Of a stretch of 64,000 nt of DNA, positions 18,559 to 27,494 are shown in pieces. Source of the DNA: Iningainema tapete BLCC-T55 (GTDB taxonomy: Bacteria > Cyanobacteriota > Cyanobacteriia > Cyanobacteriales > Nostocaceae); contig NZ_JACXAE010000086.1 of the NCBI RefSeq assembly GCF_014698965.1, positions 248,001 to 312,000 of the forward strand. The letters run 5' to 3'. Made by a program: the position numbers and the translations under genes. The notes under the pieces were generated by a model. That model saw only the letters and a program-made list of their open reading frames with translations, was not told the DNA's origin and made no database searches. Positions within the stretch are counted from its first letter, which is position 1. Every line of letters starts with the position of its first letter.

Positions 18559-19194
18559 CTACTGCAACACCACCTGTGCTAAATGCTTAACAATCTGTAA
18601 AACCTCACCTAACTCATGTCGGCGAGGAAACAGCGAAAATGTCCGTGATGAGTCATATTGTGGAGTATCTCCCAGGCTCAGCTTCAGAAAAACAAACTCG
18701 TCACCATTAGTTGCCATTCCGAATACTGGGCTACTGCTTTGTGGCACCGTCAACATATAAGCTAACAACTGAGGCAATGCTGCAGGAACTGGAATGCTTG
18801 TTCGCTTCGACTCAACAACCAAAATCCACAGTCGCTCTTGCACAACTAAAGTGTCAATAAAACCGCGAATTGTTTCTTCAGGATCATCAAGTTCTAGCGC
18901 TACACCGTAAGGAGAACGAATACGAAACGGTGGATCGAGAAAACCTGCAAGTTTCAACAGTGGTGAAACTACCAGTAAGTTAATTGTACCTTCCAACAGC
19001 AGACCATCAACCCGATGGTAGTCATAACGCTGCTTAATCCGCGCAATACCTGCAAGTTCTTGCTGATTAAGTTCGGGTAAGTTTTCCACCCACTCATAAA
19101 AGAACTGTTTGTCATCAGCTTGTCGCAAATTGCAACGAGTTTGAAGATCGCTAAAGCTTTTTATAATGTCTGTAATTCCTACACCGGTAGTCAT
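18559..19194 (-). CDS. PD-(D/E)XK nuclease-fold protein (HsdR N-terminal-like)
   Basis: 211 residues. The motif IDTLVVQERLWILVVESKRT, with D and ESK spaced as in PD-(D/E)XK enzymes, followed by ALPQLLAYML, matches the nuclease half of type I restriction HsdR subunits. No helicase, HsdM or HsdS is nearby, so this is a solo protein of a class that is common in cyanobacteria and usually annotated as restriction subunit R-like. A restriction role is not supported by context. It lies 45 bases after the hydrolase gene on the opposite-strand coordinates and may be independent. Confidence 0.65.
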   Translation of the reverse strand: MTTGVGITDIIKSFSDLQTRCNLRQADDKQFFYEWVENLPELNQQELAGIARIKQRYDYHRVDGLLLEGTINLLVVSPLLKLAGFLDPPFRIRSPYGVALELDDPEETIRGFIDTLVVQERLWILVVESKRTSIPVPAALPQLLAYMLTVPQSSSPVFGMATNGDEFVFLKLSLGDTPQYDSSRTFSLFPRRHELGEVLQIVKHLAQVVLQ

Positions 19195-19239
19195 CTGCTG
19201 TTGTTTAATAGTTGCTTCTACTTTAGCAATAAAGGTTTC

Positions 19240-20154
19240 TTAAGTCGATGATTTATTAACAAATGGTGAAATTGCCTTGACAAATTCCGCCGTTGACTCA
19301 TATGGCAAAACATTCCGCCCAGTAATTTTGACTCCACTACCTTGAGGTAAATAAGCAAGATAATCCGCTAAACGTTCATCGGGTGTTTCTTGTTTACCTG
19401 CTTGACTAATACTCGATGCAGTTTCCCCCACCACTACTAATGTAGGTTGCTTAATTTTGGCGATCGCACTACTATAATCCTGACGCCAAAACCCTGCTAA
19501 AAAAGAGAAAACCGCATAGCGACTAGCAGTATTTTCTGCCCCCGCCTGCAAAGTATTCAACCATTCAGCATCAACAGCATCATTGCTATCAAATAATTGA
19601 CGTGTCGAGAAATTACGCAAAAACTGTTCGCGTCTAGCATAACGATAAAAAGCATTTCCCAAGGGCGAATCCAAAATATTCCATACCACTTTTTGCCGCC
19701 ATTTTGGTGTTTGTTTCGTAATCACTGCCCAGGCTGGAGGACCTGCCAAAATAAGTTTCGCAATTAAATCAGTTTCTTTTTGAACTAATTCAATTGCCAC
19801 TGGAAGTAAAGCACCTTGCACTACCACAATCACAGGTTTTTGCACCACTGTTTTGACAAAATGTTGCAATTGCTCTGCCCAGTCACTAGGATTCCAAGCT
19901 ACATGCGGCATCTCACTTTCACCACATCCGAGTAAATCTGGGTTATAAATTAAATTACGATTTCCCTGATTGTACCATTCTTGACAAAATCGCCGCCAAA
20001 ATTGCCGAGATAAGCCTACACCAATCGGATGAATTAACACTAGAGGAATTCCTTCTGCCTGAACGTTTGTTGGCGTATGAACTTCATAGGCGCAGCGATA
20101 ATTTTTCCAGGTATAATACTGGGTAGGAGATGCTGTTTGAGCTTGCGTAATCAT
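19240..20154 (-). CDS. Alpha/beta-hydrolase-fold protein lacking the usual nucleophile motif
   Basis: 304 residues. The fold is indicated by IPLVLIHPIGVGLSRQFW (oxyanion region), NPDLLGCGESEMPH and a late ISPFV. At the expected nucleophile elbow the sequence is VVVQGALLPVA instead of G-x-S-x-G, so the catalytic Ser is missing. It may be a haloperoxidase-like relative with a different mechanism or a non-catalytic protein. Its ATG follows immediately after the stop codon of the epimerase-like gene, so the two are one operon. Confidence 0.75.
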   Translation of the reverse strand: MITQAQTASPTQYYTWKNYRCAYEVHTPTNVQAEGIPLVLIHPIGVGLSRQFWRRFCQEWYNQGNRNLIYNPDLLGCGESEMPHVAWNPSDWAEQLQHFVKTVVQKPVIVVVQGALLPVAIELVQKETDLIAKLILAGPPAWAVITKQTPKWRQKVVWNILDSPLGNAFYRYARREQFLRNFSTRQLFDSNDAVDAEWLNTLQAGAENTASRYAVFSFLAGFWRQDYSSAIAKIKQPTLVVVGETASSISQAGKQETPDERLADYLAYLPQGSGVKITGRNVLPYESTAEFVKAISPFVNKSST

Positions 20155-20976
20155 TTAAAATCTCATTTGTGGGTGAATCAATTTGTATCCTGCGTCTTTG
20201 ATTTTTTGGTTAGATACTAAGGCATTATATGGTCGAATACTCTTTTGGGTAGCATCCCAACTAACCTTAGGTAGATGATGTTTTTCACATAATCTATCAA
20301 GCAATTCTCGACTGGGGAGATGGGCATCATCTACTAGGTTATAAATACCTTGTAAGACGTGACGTCTGGCAAATTCTATCGCAGCAACAATATCATCTAA
20401 GTGAATCCAATTAGTTACATCTTCTCCATTACCAGGGCGGGTTGTGCCTGCTACTGAGCCAAATATTTTCACAAGTTCCCTCCCTGTACCATAAATTCCT
20501 CCCAATCGTAAGATGCAAACTTTGAGATTTACACTTGATGCTTGAAGCAGCAATTGCTCAGTATCGCTCAAAATTTGCCCATTTTTAGTGACTGGTGCTA
20601 CGGTTGAATCTTCATCTACCAATGCTCCGTTTTGATCGCCATATACAGAATAACTTCCTGTATATATCAGGTGTCTTACACTCGGCGTCTGCTTTAAGGC
20701 GGAAACCAGGTTTTGGGCTGTATGTAGATAAGTTTCTTCATAAACATCAGCAGCTTTTGCACCAATGCTTAAAAGCACAACATCTTGATTTTTCAACACT
20801 GATTTTAGCCCTTCGAGATCGTTACCTTGCACTACCACAACTCTTTGTGCTACTGCTTGCAACGTGGGAACTCGCGACTGAGTAGTTGTGGTAGCGGTGA
20901 TGGTAAATGTCTTTTGCTGCCAATATTTAGCAACTGCACAACCTACGTATCCGCACCCAATAATAGCAATGTTCAT
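20155..20976 (-). CDS. NAD(P)-dependent epimerase/dehydratase-like protein (atypical SDR)
   Basis: 273 residues. The N-terminal Rossmann motif IAIIGCGYVGCAVAKYW (GxGxxG) is followed by HLIYTGSYSVYGDQNG, RLGGIYGTGRELV and TNWIHLDDIVAAIEFA. This is the extended/atypical SDR layout of YeeZ-type proteins. The usual YxxxK is not conserved in the expected place, so catalysis is uncertain. It abuts the alpha/beta-hydrolase-like gene with no spacer, suggesting a shared pathway that I cannot name. Confidence 0.75.
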   Translation of the reverse strand: MNIAIIGCGYVGCAVAKYWQQKTFTITATTTTQSRVPTLQAVAQRVVVVQGNDLEGLKSVLKNQDVVLLSIGAKAADVYEETYLHTAQNLVSALKQTPSVRHLIYTGSYSVYGDQNGALVDEDSTVAPVTKNGQILSDTEQLLLQASSVNLKVCILRLGGIYGTGRELVKIFGSVAGTTRPGNGEDVTNWIHLDDIVAAIEFARRHVLQGIYNLVDDAHLPSRELLDRLCEKHHLPKVSWDATQKSIRPYNALVSNQKIKDAGYKLIHPQMRF

Positions 20977-20994
20977 GACGACACAAATTAGGAG

Positions 20995-21648
20995 TTATTC
21001 GTATATTGTGCCATCAGGCATGATTGCTCCAGTTAAGTTAGCACCAATTAATTTTACGAGTAAGCGATCGCCTGACATAATTCGCGCTCCTGTGAAGTTT
21101 GCTTCTCGCAAATCCGAGCCACTCAAATCTGCTCCAATTAAATTAGCACCGCGCAAATTTGCTTCTCTCAAATCTGATAAAAGTAAATTTGCCCTAAATA
21201 AATTGGCATCTGACAAATTTGCCCCTCTGAGATTAACTTTATGCATAAAAGCATCAGAGAGATTAGCACCGCTCAAGTTAGCATAACTCAAGTTTCTGCC
21301 CGATAAATCTCTTCCCTTCAAGTTGGCTCGACTGTAGTCTTTTCCACTCAAATCTGGTGAGGAAGGTGCTGGTGGTTCAGCGGTTTTTTGTGCTGGTTTT
21401 TTACTTGGTGGTGGTGATTGGTAGTTGAATTTTAATGAACGCAATTTCTCCCTAGCTTCATTAATATCTTGTAACTTTTTCTGCGCTTTTTCTTGCAAGC
21501 GCTCATTGTCTTTTGGCATTCGATCTGGATGCCATACAAACGCCAAGTCTTTGTAAGCCTGGTTCACTTCGTCAAGTGTTGCTCCTGGCTCTAACTCCAA
21601 TATTTGATAGTACAAATTCATCTCTCTCATAAGACTTTTGACAGACAA
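20995..21648 (-). CDS. DnaJ-domain protein with pentapeptide repeats
   Basis: 217 residues. Residues ~10-75 are a J domain with the HPD motif (FVWHPDRMPKDN), which would stimulate an Hsp70 ATPase. A Pro-rich linker (PPPSKKPAQKTAEPPAP) leads to about 18 pentapeptide repeats of A(D/N)LxX type (LSGANLSDA, LRGANLIGA), forming a right-handed quadrilateral beta-helix. The fusion suggests a co-chaperone with a scaffold domain. No signal peptide. A nearer ATG at codon 10 (MNLYYQIL) is also a plausible start. Confidence 0.85.
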   Translation of the reverse strand: MSVKSLMREMNLYYQILELEPGATLDEVNQAYKDLAFVWHPDRMPKDNERLQEKAQKKLQDINEAREKLRSLKFNYQSPPPSKKPAQKTAEPPAPSSPDLSGKDYSRANLKGRDLSGRNLSYANLSGANLSDAFMHKVNLRGANLSDANLFRANLLLSDLREANLRGANLIGADLSGSDLREANFTGARIMSGDRLLVKLIGANLTGAIMPDGTIYE

Positions 21649-21807
21649 TCAACGCAAATTATGAGTAATGATGTTTCACATGGTGATTTTAGGTAATTTT
21701 GCCTATAATCATAGTATTGGTTCCATGTGTCCGCGCTACGGCAACAGAAATAGTTTGTTGCCAGTAAATACATACTTGTATGCTAACTGACAAAAGAAGA
21801 CAATGTA

Positions 21808-22293
21808 TCAATGTGGTAAACGCTGTTGAATGGCTCTCCAGTAGGCTCTCACGGGAATTTGATAAACTTCTACTAATAACCAAACAATTATTGATAAGTG
21901 AGACAAAAAAGTTAACAATGTCCAAATGTATGGCATCCAAGATAAGGGCAAATCTGGATGAGGAGGGAAATTGTAAGCCACAAACCCAATTAAACTTGTC
22001 GGCAGGAGTATAAAGGCGATCGCCACCAGTAGGTAAGTCCAACCAAATTCCACACCTTCTAAATGGGCTTCTGTCCAATTAAAACCATTCCAACGCCAAA
22101 TTAGCGGTGGTTGCCGAGAAGGCATCTTGAGTTGCTGTTGTTCTAAGTTGACAGTAAAGATTTGTTGGCAAAAGTCACAAGCCATTGCCTCCATCATGGG
22201 CATATGAGTAATCTTACCGACCCTACATACCGGACAAGGATAGACTCCTTGATAATCAAAAGATGTAGCTAAGATTTTGTTCCGGGAAATCAT
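21808..22293 (-). CDS. Zinc-ribbon membrane protein, conserved in cyanobacteria, unknown function
   Basis: 161 residues from the preferred start (MISRNKILATSFDYQG); an in-frame ATG at 22392 would add 33 poorly family-like residues. A CPVC...CDFC zinc-ribbon lies near the N-terminus. Two membrane spans follow (WTYLLVAIAFILLPTSLIGFVAY and WTLLTFLSHLSIIVWLLVEV). I do not recognise a function. The ribbon would face the cytoplasm if the N-terminus is inside. Confidence 0.65.
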   Translation of the reverse strand: MISRNKILATSFDYQGVYPCPVCRVGKITHMPMMEAMACDFCQQIFTVNLEQQQLKMPSRQPPLIWRWNGFNWTEAHLEGVEFGWTYLLVAIAFILLPTSLIGFVAYNFPPHPDLPLSWMPYIWTLLTFLSHLSIIVWLLVEVYQIPVRAYWRAIQQRLPH

Positions 22294-22452
22294 AAAATGT
22301 ATGGTATTGACGCGGCTCGTTCTCTCTGCTACCTTAACGAAATATAAGCCTACCTTAAAACAGTTAAAGCATTCAGTGAGAAAAATAACCATTGTTAATT
22401 GGGCAAACTTCTCTGGTTGAAGTTTTGTGGCGATTGTGGTTTAGAAGGCATC

Positions 22453-22501
22453 GTCAACTACCTACATTATACTGCCTAAGCGGTTGGTGTAGGTAGTTGA
22501 C
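22453..22501. repeat. 14-bp inverted repeat upstream of the LysR gene
   Basis: GTCAACTACCTACA (22453-22466) and its exact complement (22488-22501) enclose 21 bases. It lies ~110 bases before the LysR-family start codon. It is too long and too regular for a LysR operator and resembles a structured leader or dispersed palindrome. Confidence 0.6.
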
Positions 22502-22611
22502 TATTGCTAAAATGTTCGGCTAATAAAACAAATGTAACAAAGTCTACCAAATTATGTCAGGAAATCCTTTAACCTAAATGATGCCATAGGTGTGTATCAG
22601 GCTACAGCAAA

Positions 22612-23556
22612 ATGCGACTAGAACAGTTGCAAGCCTTTCTGGCGATCGCAGAATCCGGCAGCTTTCAAGGGGCGGCGCAAAAATGCGGCGTCACTCAATC
22701 GACTATCAGTAGGCAAATCCAAGCATTAGAAGCAGATTTGGGGTTAGAACTGTTTCACAGAAGCAGTCAGGCAAAGCTCACATTGGCAGGTGAACGCTTG
22801 CTACCCCGTGTGAGGAAAATTTGTCTTGAGTGGGAAACAGCTACTCAAGAAATGGCAGATTTACTCGCAGGAAGGCAACCAGAATTATGTGTAGCGGCAA
22901 TTCACTCACTATGCGCCTACTACCTGCCACCCGTTTTACAAAAATTCTGTCGCGATTACCCGGATGTACAATTACGGGTGACATCCTTGGGTAGCGATCG
23001 CGCATTAAAAGTCCTCAAAGATGGACTAGTAGATCTAGCAATTGTGATGAACAATCGTCTTTTAACCACCAGTAAAGAAATGGTGGTATTCGTGCTATAC
23101 GATGAACCTATAGAAGTTTTAACAGCAGCTAATCACCCCTTAGCACAATATGAACGTATCCCTTGGTCAGAGTTAATTCGTTATCCACAAGTGGTTTTTA
23201 AGGATGGTTATGGGATGCAACGCTTGGTACAAGATCGATTTGATCAGCTCGAAGCAACACTACAAGCAGCTTTAGAGGTAAACACCCTAGATGCCTTTCG
23301 CGGAGTGGTGCGCCAAGGAGAATTAGTAGCTTTGCTACCTCAGTCGGCATTAGTTGAAGCACGCAATGATCCCGGACTGGCAACTCGTCCTCTCGCTAAT
23401 TATAGTAATGGTTCTGGTAATAGCGATTCTAGTTTAACTCGCCAAGTAGTAATGGTAACAACTCAAGATCGTCTCCAGATTCCTCCTATCAAGCACTTTT
23501 GGCAACTGGTACAGGAAACAGTACCACCACAGTTTAAGGAAATAGCTAATGGCTAA
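22612..23556 (+). CDS. ntcB: LysR-family regulator, NtcB-like
   Basis: 314 residues. The winged helix-turn-helix occupies residues 1-60 (MRLEQLQAFLAIAESGSF, QSTISRQIQALE), and the effector domain the remainder (DLAIVMNN, ALEVNTLDAFRGVVRQGELVALLPQSAL). The sequence strongly recalls cyanobacterial NtcB, which activates nitrate-assimilation genes in response to nitrite. The relevant target in this window would be nrtABCD, 13 kb away. CmpR-type LysR proteins are the alternative. It is followed, after a repeat-filled gap, by a TrpD-family gene, a pairing I recall from nitrate-assimilation regions. Confidence 0.75.
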   Translation: MRLEQLQAFLAIAESGSFQGAAQKCGVTQSTISRQIQALEADLGLELFHRSSQAKLTLAGERLLPRVRKICLEWETATQEMADLLAGRQPELCVAAIHSLCAYYLPPVLQKFCRDYPDVQLRVTSLGSDRALKVLKDGLVDLAIVMNNRLLTTSKEMVVFVLYDEPIEVLTAANHPLAQYERIPWSELIRYPQVVFKDGYGMQRLVQDRFDQLEATLQAALEVNTLDAFRGVVRQGELVALLPQSALVEARNDPGLATRPLANYSNGSGNSDSSLTRQVVMVTTQDRLQIPPIKHFWQLVQETVPPQFKEIANG

Positions 23557-23618
23557 TAGCTAATAGCTAATCGGAGCAAATTTAGCAGTTAGCAATTAAC
23601 AATCAACAATTAACAATT
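23557..23618 (+). repeat. Heptamer tandem repeat between ntcB-like and TrpD-family genes
   Basis: TAATAGC heptamers, then CAATTAA/CAATCAA heptamers, reach to the next ATG. Same family as inside nrtABCD. Confidence 0.8.
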
Positions 23619-24689
23619 ATGAGCTATATATTTAGAGAATTATTGAAAAAAATAGGTAGTGGTGAGCATACAGCAGAGAATTTAACTCGTGCTGAAGCTT
23701 GCCAAGCAACAAAGATGATGTTGCTGGGACAAGCAAAACCAGCACAAATTGGGGCGTTTTTGATTGCGCACAGAATTAAACGTCCCACAGGGGAAGAGTT
23801 GGCGGGAATGTTAGATGCTTATGCTGAACTGGGACCACAACTGCAACCAATCTCTTGGGAACGACCTGTGATAGTCTTAGGTATACCGTATGATGGGAGA
23901 ACGCGCACTGCGACCGTGAGTCCGTTGACGGCGTTGTTACTAGCAACAGTCGGGCAACCAGTGGTGATGCACGGTGGCGATCGCTTACCTACCAAATATG
24001 GGCTGCCACTCGTAGAAATTTGGCAGTCTTTGGGGGTAGATTGGACTAAACTTCCACTGGAACAAACCCAGCAGGTGTTGGAAAAAACGGGAATAGGTTT
24101 TGTCTATACACCCAAACATTTTCCTTTAACTAAAACTATTTGGGAGTACCGCGATCAATTGGGCAAACGTCCACCTTTAGCAACAATGGAGCTAATTTGG
24201 TGTCCTTATCAAGGCGATGCTCATATAATTGCTGGGTTTGTTCATCCTCCCACAGAAGCTATGTTCACTGAAGCTTTAGCGTTAAGAGGTGTAACTCATT
24301 TTACCACAGTTAAGGGCTTGGAAGGAAGTTGCGATTTACCACGCGATCGGACTGCGATTATTGGCTTAGTCCAAGCTAACAAACCTATAGAACGTTTGCT
24401 CCTCGTACCACGGGATCATGAGATTACTACTCATAATGTCCCTCTTGGTACAAAAGAAGAATTAATTGCTGATATGTGGGCAGTGTTGCAAGGTTCACAA
24501 ACAGATTTAATGCAAACTGCCATATGGAATGGTGGGTTTTACCTGTGGCGTTGTGGGATTTGCTCAGATGTGCAAACTGGTATAGCCGCATCTGAGGAGT
24601 TACTAATTAGCGGTGCGGTAGAACGAAAACTGCTTGAACTCACTCAGGTGGTAAATTCGGTGTCTCAAGTAGTCTTTGAGTCAGTTTGA
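23619..24689 (+). CDS. Anthranilate phosphoribosyltransferase-family protein (TrpD2-like)
   Basis: 356 residues with the two-domain nucleoside-phosphorylase/TrpD fold (ENLTRAEACQATKMMLLGQAKPAQIGAFLIAHRIK at the N-terminus). The PRPP loop is altered: GIPYDGRTRT replaces GTGGD, and MHGGDRLPTKYG takes the place of KHGNR. This argues against a tryptophan-pathway enzyme and for the divergent TrpD2 group. Adjacent to an ntcB-like gene; relatives near nitrate genes have been linked to nitrite-reductase activity (NirB of Synechococcus), but that function here is inference. Confidence 0.75.
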   Translation: MSYIFRELLKKIGSGEHTAENLTRAEACQATKMMLLGQAKPAQIGAFLIAHRIKRPTGEELAGMLDAYAELGPQLQPISWERPVIVLGIPYDGRTRTATVSPLTALLLATVGQPVVMHGGDRLPTKYGLPLVEIWQSLGVDWTKLPLEQTQQVLEKTGIGFVYTPKHFPLTKTIWEYRDQLGKRPPLATMELIWCPYQGDAHIIAGFVHPPTEAMFTEALALRGVTHFTTVKGLEGSCDLPRDRTAIIGLVQANKPIERLLLVPRDHEITTHNVPLGTKEELIADMWAVLQGSQTDLMQTAIWNGGFYLWRCGICSDVQTGIAASEELLISGAVERKLLELTQVVNSVSQVVFESV

Positions 24690-24770
24690 ACTAGAACGAA
24701 CAGCATTGATCTCATCCTTGAGTACCCCCCAAGGCATCGGGGGGTTGGGGGGATCAAATCTGCTCATTAG

Positions 24771-25682
24771 CTATGATGAATGGTGATTTGGAATAGGTAG
24801 AGTTAAGCCTTCGTGAGCTAGTAATGTTTTGGGAGAGACGGATTTGACTTCAGCTTGAACAGAGTCAAGAAAGTCATCGTCGTCGTCGGGGTGGTGGAGA
24901 GAAATGACTAGCTGTTTGACATTAGTAGCATGAGCTAACTCTACTGCTGTCTCCCAGTATAAATTAGTATCATGATAATTAAGTGCTGTTTCGGTCGTGT
25001 AGCCGGCATTTGTAATGAGTAAATCAACTCTATTAATAAGTTGTATAATATTTTCTCGCTCTGATTCATCAGCTATATTTTGCAAATCTGTTACATAAGC
25101 AACGTTATATCCCTGCCAAGTAACTCGATAACCAATTGACTTTTGAGTACGATTAATTAACGCTGTTGTGATGTTGATATTATCTAACTTTACTATCTTA
25201 CCTGGAGTCAAATTGTGAAATCGCAATTCCGACTGCATAACTTGTAAAGGGTAAGGGAAGTGCGGCTGAAGCATTTGATCGCATAAGGATTGTTTGATCG
25301 AGGCTCCATTAGAAGCGGCTGAGCCGTAGATGTGAAGGCAATTTTGGGCAACAAACGCGGGAGCAAAAAACGGAAACCCTTGGATGCGATTTGATTGTGA
25401 ATTGGTAAAAAATAAATGCGCTTCTACTGACTGTTGCCGTTCCTGCCAATATTTTCCTAAGGCACGTAAGCCAGTACCACCATCAAAAATTAAATGTTTT
25501 CCACCTAAGATCATCTCTAAGCAAGGAGTATTACCGCCATAACGGCAATTAATACCCGGCGTGGGAGTCAAACCTCGCACTCCCCAAAATTTCACAACAA
25601 ATTCTTCCTCTTGGCTGTTGGCAACAGAGGTGTTTTTTTCATTTACGCAGTTCTGGGGAGGCGACAGTTTAAAATTTGACAT
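24771..25682 (-). CDS. Metallo-beta-lactamase-fold pseudoenzyme
   Basis: 303 residues. The fold is unmistakable: VKFWGVRGLTPTPGINCRYGGNTPCLEM, IFDGGTGLRALG and, after the key motif, RIQGFPFFAPAF. Where active relatives have HxHxDH the protein has N94-S-Q-S-N-R99. The later metal ligands also appear lost (NRTQKSIGYR, where I expect NHP; YHDTNLYW, where I expect GHST), though VTDL keeps an Asp. It cannot hold the usual two metals. The frame is intact and well conserved elsewhere, so it is likely a functional non-hydrolytic protein. It is 11 bases downstream of panD on the same strand, so may share its transcript. Confidence 0.85.
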   Translation of the reverse strand: MSNFKLSPPQNCVNEKNTSVANSQEEEFVVKFWGVRGLTPTPGINCRYGGNTPCLEMILGGKHLIFDGGTGLRALGKYWQERQQSVEAHLFFTNSQSNRIQGFPFFAPAFVAQNCLHIYGSAASNGASIKQSLCDQMLQPHFPYPLQVMQSELRFHNLTPGKIVKLDNINITTALINRTQKSIGYRVTWQGYNVAYVTDLQNIADESERENIIQLINRVDLLITNAGYTTETALNYHDTNLYWETAVELAHATNVKQLVISLHHPDDDDDFLDSVQAEVKSVSPKTLLAHEGLTLPIPNHHSS

Positions 25683-25693
25683 TTTCCATGCAT

Positions 25694-26077
25694 TTAGGTC
25701 TTACCGAGCAGGTCATCGTAGCGCCGCACTTCCAACAGTTGGTTGTTCTTGTCTACAATGACAACAGTGGGAGAGTATGTTTTTAACTCTTCCCCAGAGA
25801 ACTGCCCGTAAGACATTATAATCAACCGATCGCCTGTAATGCCTAGACGTGCTGCTCCCCCATTTAGCTCGATTGTTCCTGAGTTGGCTGTAGCCGGGAT
25901 CGCATAAGTAATAAAGCGCTCCCCATTGGTAACGTTCACTACTTGCACTTGCTCATAGGGCAAGATGCCTGCTTGATCTAGAAGGATTCGATCAATGCTG
26001 ATACTACCTACATAGTTAAGATTTGTTGCTGTGAGAGTGCAGTTGTGAATTTTTGCCAAAAGGAGCGTGCGCTGCAT
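25694..26077 (-). CDS. panD: Aspartate 1-decarboxylase (pro-enzyme)
   Basis: 127 residues from the Met that gives the family start [14 protein letters not shown]; an upstream ATG at 26095 adds six atypical residues. Self-cleavage occurs at G24-S25 in NYVGSISID, creating the pyruvoyl group. It makes beta-alanine for pantothenate and coenzyme A. The remaining family features ([30 protein letters not shown]) are complete. It lies between ppa and the metallo-beta-lactamase-fold gene, all on the minus strand with short gaps. Confidence 0.95.
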   Translation of the reverse strand: MQRTLLLAKIHNCTLTATNLNYVGSISIDRILLDQAGILPYEQVQVVNVTNGERFITYAIPATANSGTIELNGGAARLGITGDRLIIMSYGQFSGEELKTYSPTVVIVDKNNQLLEVRRYDDLLGKT

Positions 26078-26108
26078 ATAATTATCAGTTAACAATGATC
26101 AGTTTCTT

Positions 26109-26651
26109 TCAAGTTGTTTCCGAATCAGAATCCCGACCTTTTTCGCTACCAGCTTTAATGCACTTTTCTACTAAAGGCATCACTTGATCGACATCTTGCC
26201 ATCCGCGAATTTCCGTCACCTTTTTTTCTAAATTTTTGTAAGTGCGGAAAAACTCGGCTATTTCTTGCAGTCGGTGTGGTGCGATGTCTTTGAGAGATTT
26301 GACATTGTGGTAGCGCGGATCTTTGTCAGGAACGCAAAGAATTTTTTCATCGCGATCGCCACCGTCAATCATTTCCAACATCCCAATTGGTCTGGCAGCA
26401 ATTATACACCCTGGAAATGTTGGCTCATCAATAATTACCATTCCATCTAAGGGATCGCCATCATCGGCTAGAGTGTTGGGTACAAAGCCGTAGTCATATG
26501 GGTATTGTACTGATGAGTAAAGTACTCTGTCTAGGGCAAAAGCTTGTATATCCTTATCGTATTCGTATTTATTTTTACTTCCCCCTGGGATTTCTATGAG
26601 TACGTTGATTAAACCCGGTTTAGGTTGAGCTGGAATACGGGATAAGTCCAC
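26109..26651 (-). CDS. ppa: Inorganic pyrophosphatase (family I)
   Basis: 180 residues, soluble hexameric-type enzyme that hydrolyses pyrophosphate. The active-site block [12 protein letters not shown] carries the Asp residues that bind Mg2+, preceded by the conserved [12 protein letters not shown]. The C-terminal tail ([13 protein letters not shown]) is acidic and variable. It is probably the first gene of a short minus-strand group with panD and the metallo-beta-lactamase-fold gene. Confidence 0.95.
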   Translation of the reverse strand: MDLSRIPAQPKPGLINVLIEIPGGSKNKYEYDKDIQAFALDRVLYSSVQYPYDYGFVPNTLADDGDPLDGMVIIDEPTFPGCIIAARPIGMLEMIDGGDRDEKILCVPDKDPRYHNVKSLKDIAPHRLQEIAEFFRTYKNLEKKVTEIRGWQDVDQVMPLVEKCIKAGSEKGRDSDSETT

Positions 26652-26794
26652 AATAAAACTCCTAAGCTAACAGTGATTCACAGGGATACAAGCATTGTTC
26701 CCCGTGTTAGATTTTAGGCTAATTGTGGACTATTCCCAAACTCCAAAGCCAAAATTTCCCTCCTGCCAGACGCAATATACCGCGTCTGGTACGT

Positions 26795-26980
26795 CTAATC
26801 TTCGCTGATTCGCAAGCTGTAAGTCACAGGTTGGTGATTACTCTGCACATTGCTTGGAGAATAGTGAGCGATGATTAACACCGGTAGTATCAGAGTTAAA
26901 AGCGCGATCGCAGTTCCCACAATGTCTGCCAATCGATGGGTATTTCGCTCGTCATTGGCAGTAGTGGTATGTGAATTCAT
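26795..26980 (-). CDS. Small single-span membrane protein, unknown function
   Basis: 61 residues: a polar N-terminus ([18 protein letters not shown]), one hydrophobic segment ([21 protein letters not shown]) and a short polar tail. It looks like a small cyanobacterial membrane peptide. No family name can be given. The upstream region has no clear ribosome site (ATAAGAAGTT nearby), so the start is moderately sure. Confidence 0.55.
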   Translation of the reverse strand: MNSHTTTANDERNTHRLADIVGTAIALLTLILPVLIIAHYSPSNVQSNHQPVTYSLRISED

Positions 26981-27240
26981 ATATAACTTCTTATTGTTAA
27001 ATCACTGACTATTGTCACTCTCTGAGCGAGAGTCTTCTTATTATTTTAACTATTTTTTTGATTTCTAGATGTTTATTTTGTAACATTTTACCTCATTCTT
27101 GTAGTTTAATTAACAATATTTTTTGACTTAAAATTTTTGCCTCTTGTGACTAACTAAGCTAGGTACTTCATTTGATATTGTAATAGAGACACGACGCGCA
27201 AGCACACATAACAGTACAAAAATTGAACAAAAAGCCTCAA

Positions 27241-27277
27241 TCAGAAACCCGGTTTATTCAATAAACCGGGTTTCTGA
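27241..27277. repeat. 17-bp perfect hairpin
   Basis: Arms TCAGAAACCCGGTTTAT (27241-27257) and exact complement (27261-27277) with a 3-base loop. Core CCGG-containing palindrome related in style to 31072-31107 and 61256-61293. It may be a terminator or a dispersed element. Confidence 0.65.
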
Positions 27278-27463
27278 TTCCTCATCTACTTCCGAGTACA
27301 AACTAAAATTCCTTTTCATGATCTTTGTTGCTGTTTATTATTAAATACCTTAAATGCCTACAGAATAATTACTGAATAATCATCAGTATTTTGAAGTATT
27401 TATCAGTAGTTATACACAAAGATACACGACTGCGCAGAAGTTATCGGGTATCTTATAAATAAC

Positions 27464-27494
27464 GAAAAAACCGCCTCTAGGTTAGGGCGGTCTG
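27464..27494 (-). terminator. Rho-independent terminator (minus strand)
   Basis: On the minus strand ACCGCCC, a short loop, GAGGCGGT and a run of six T. It lies 200 bases beyond the DUF362 gene stop, so either that transcript has a long 3' region or an independent small RNA ends here. Confidence 0.65.

Noticed and set aside
21689-22078. 129-codon minus-strand frame beside the zinc-ribbon gene
   Set aside because: It overlaps the better-supported zinc-ribbon frame in another frame and shows no domain.
22393-22611. tRNA-like cloverleaf in the gap before the LysR gene
   Set aside because: The only structure is one long stem (22453-22501); no anticodon arm, T-loop or CCA-type end can be drawn.
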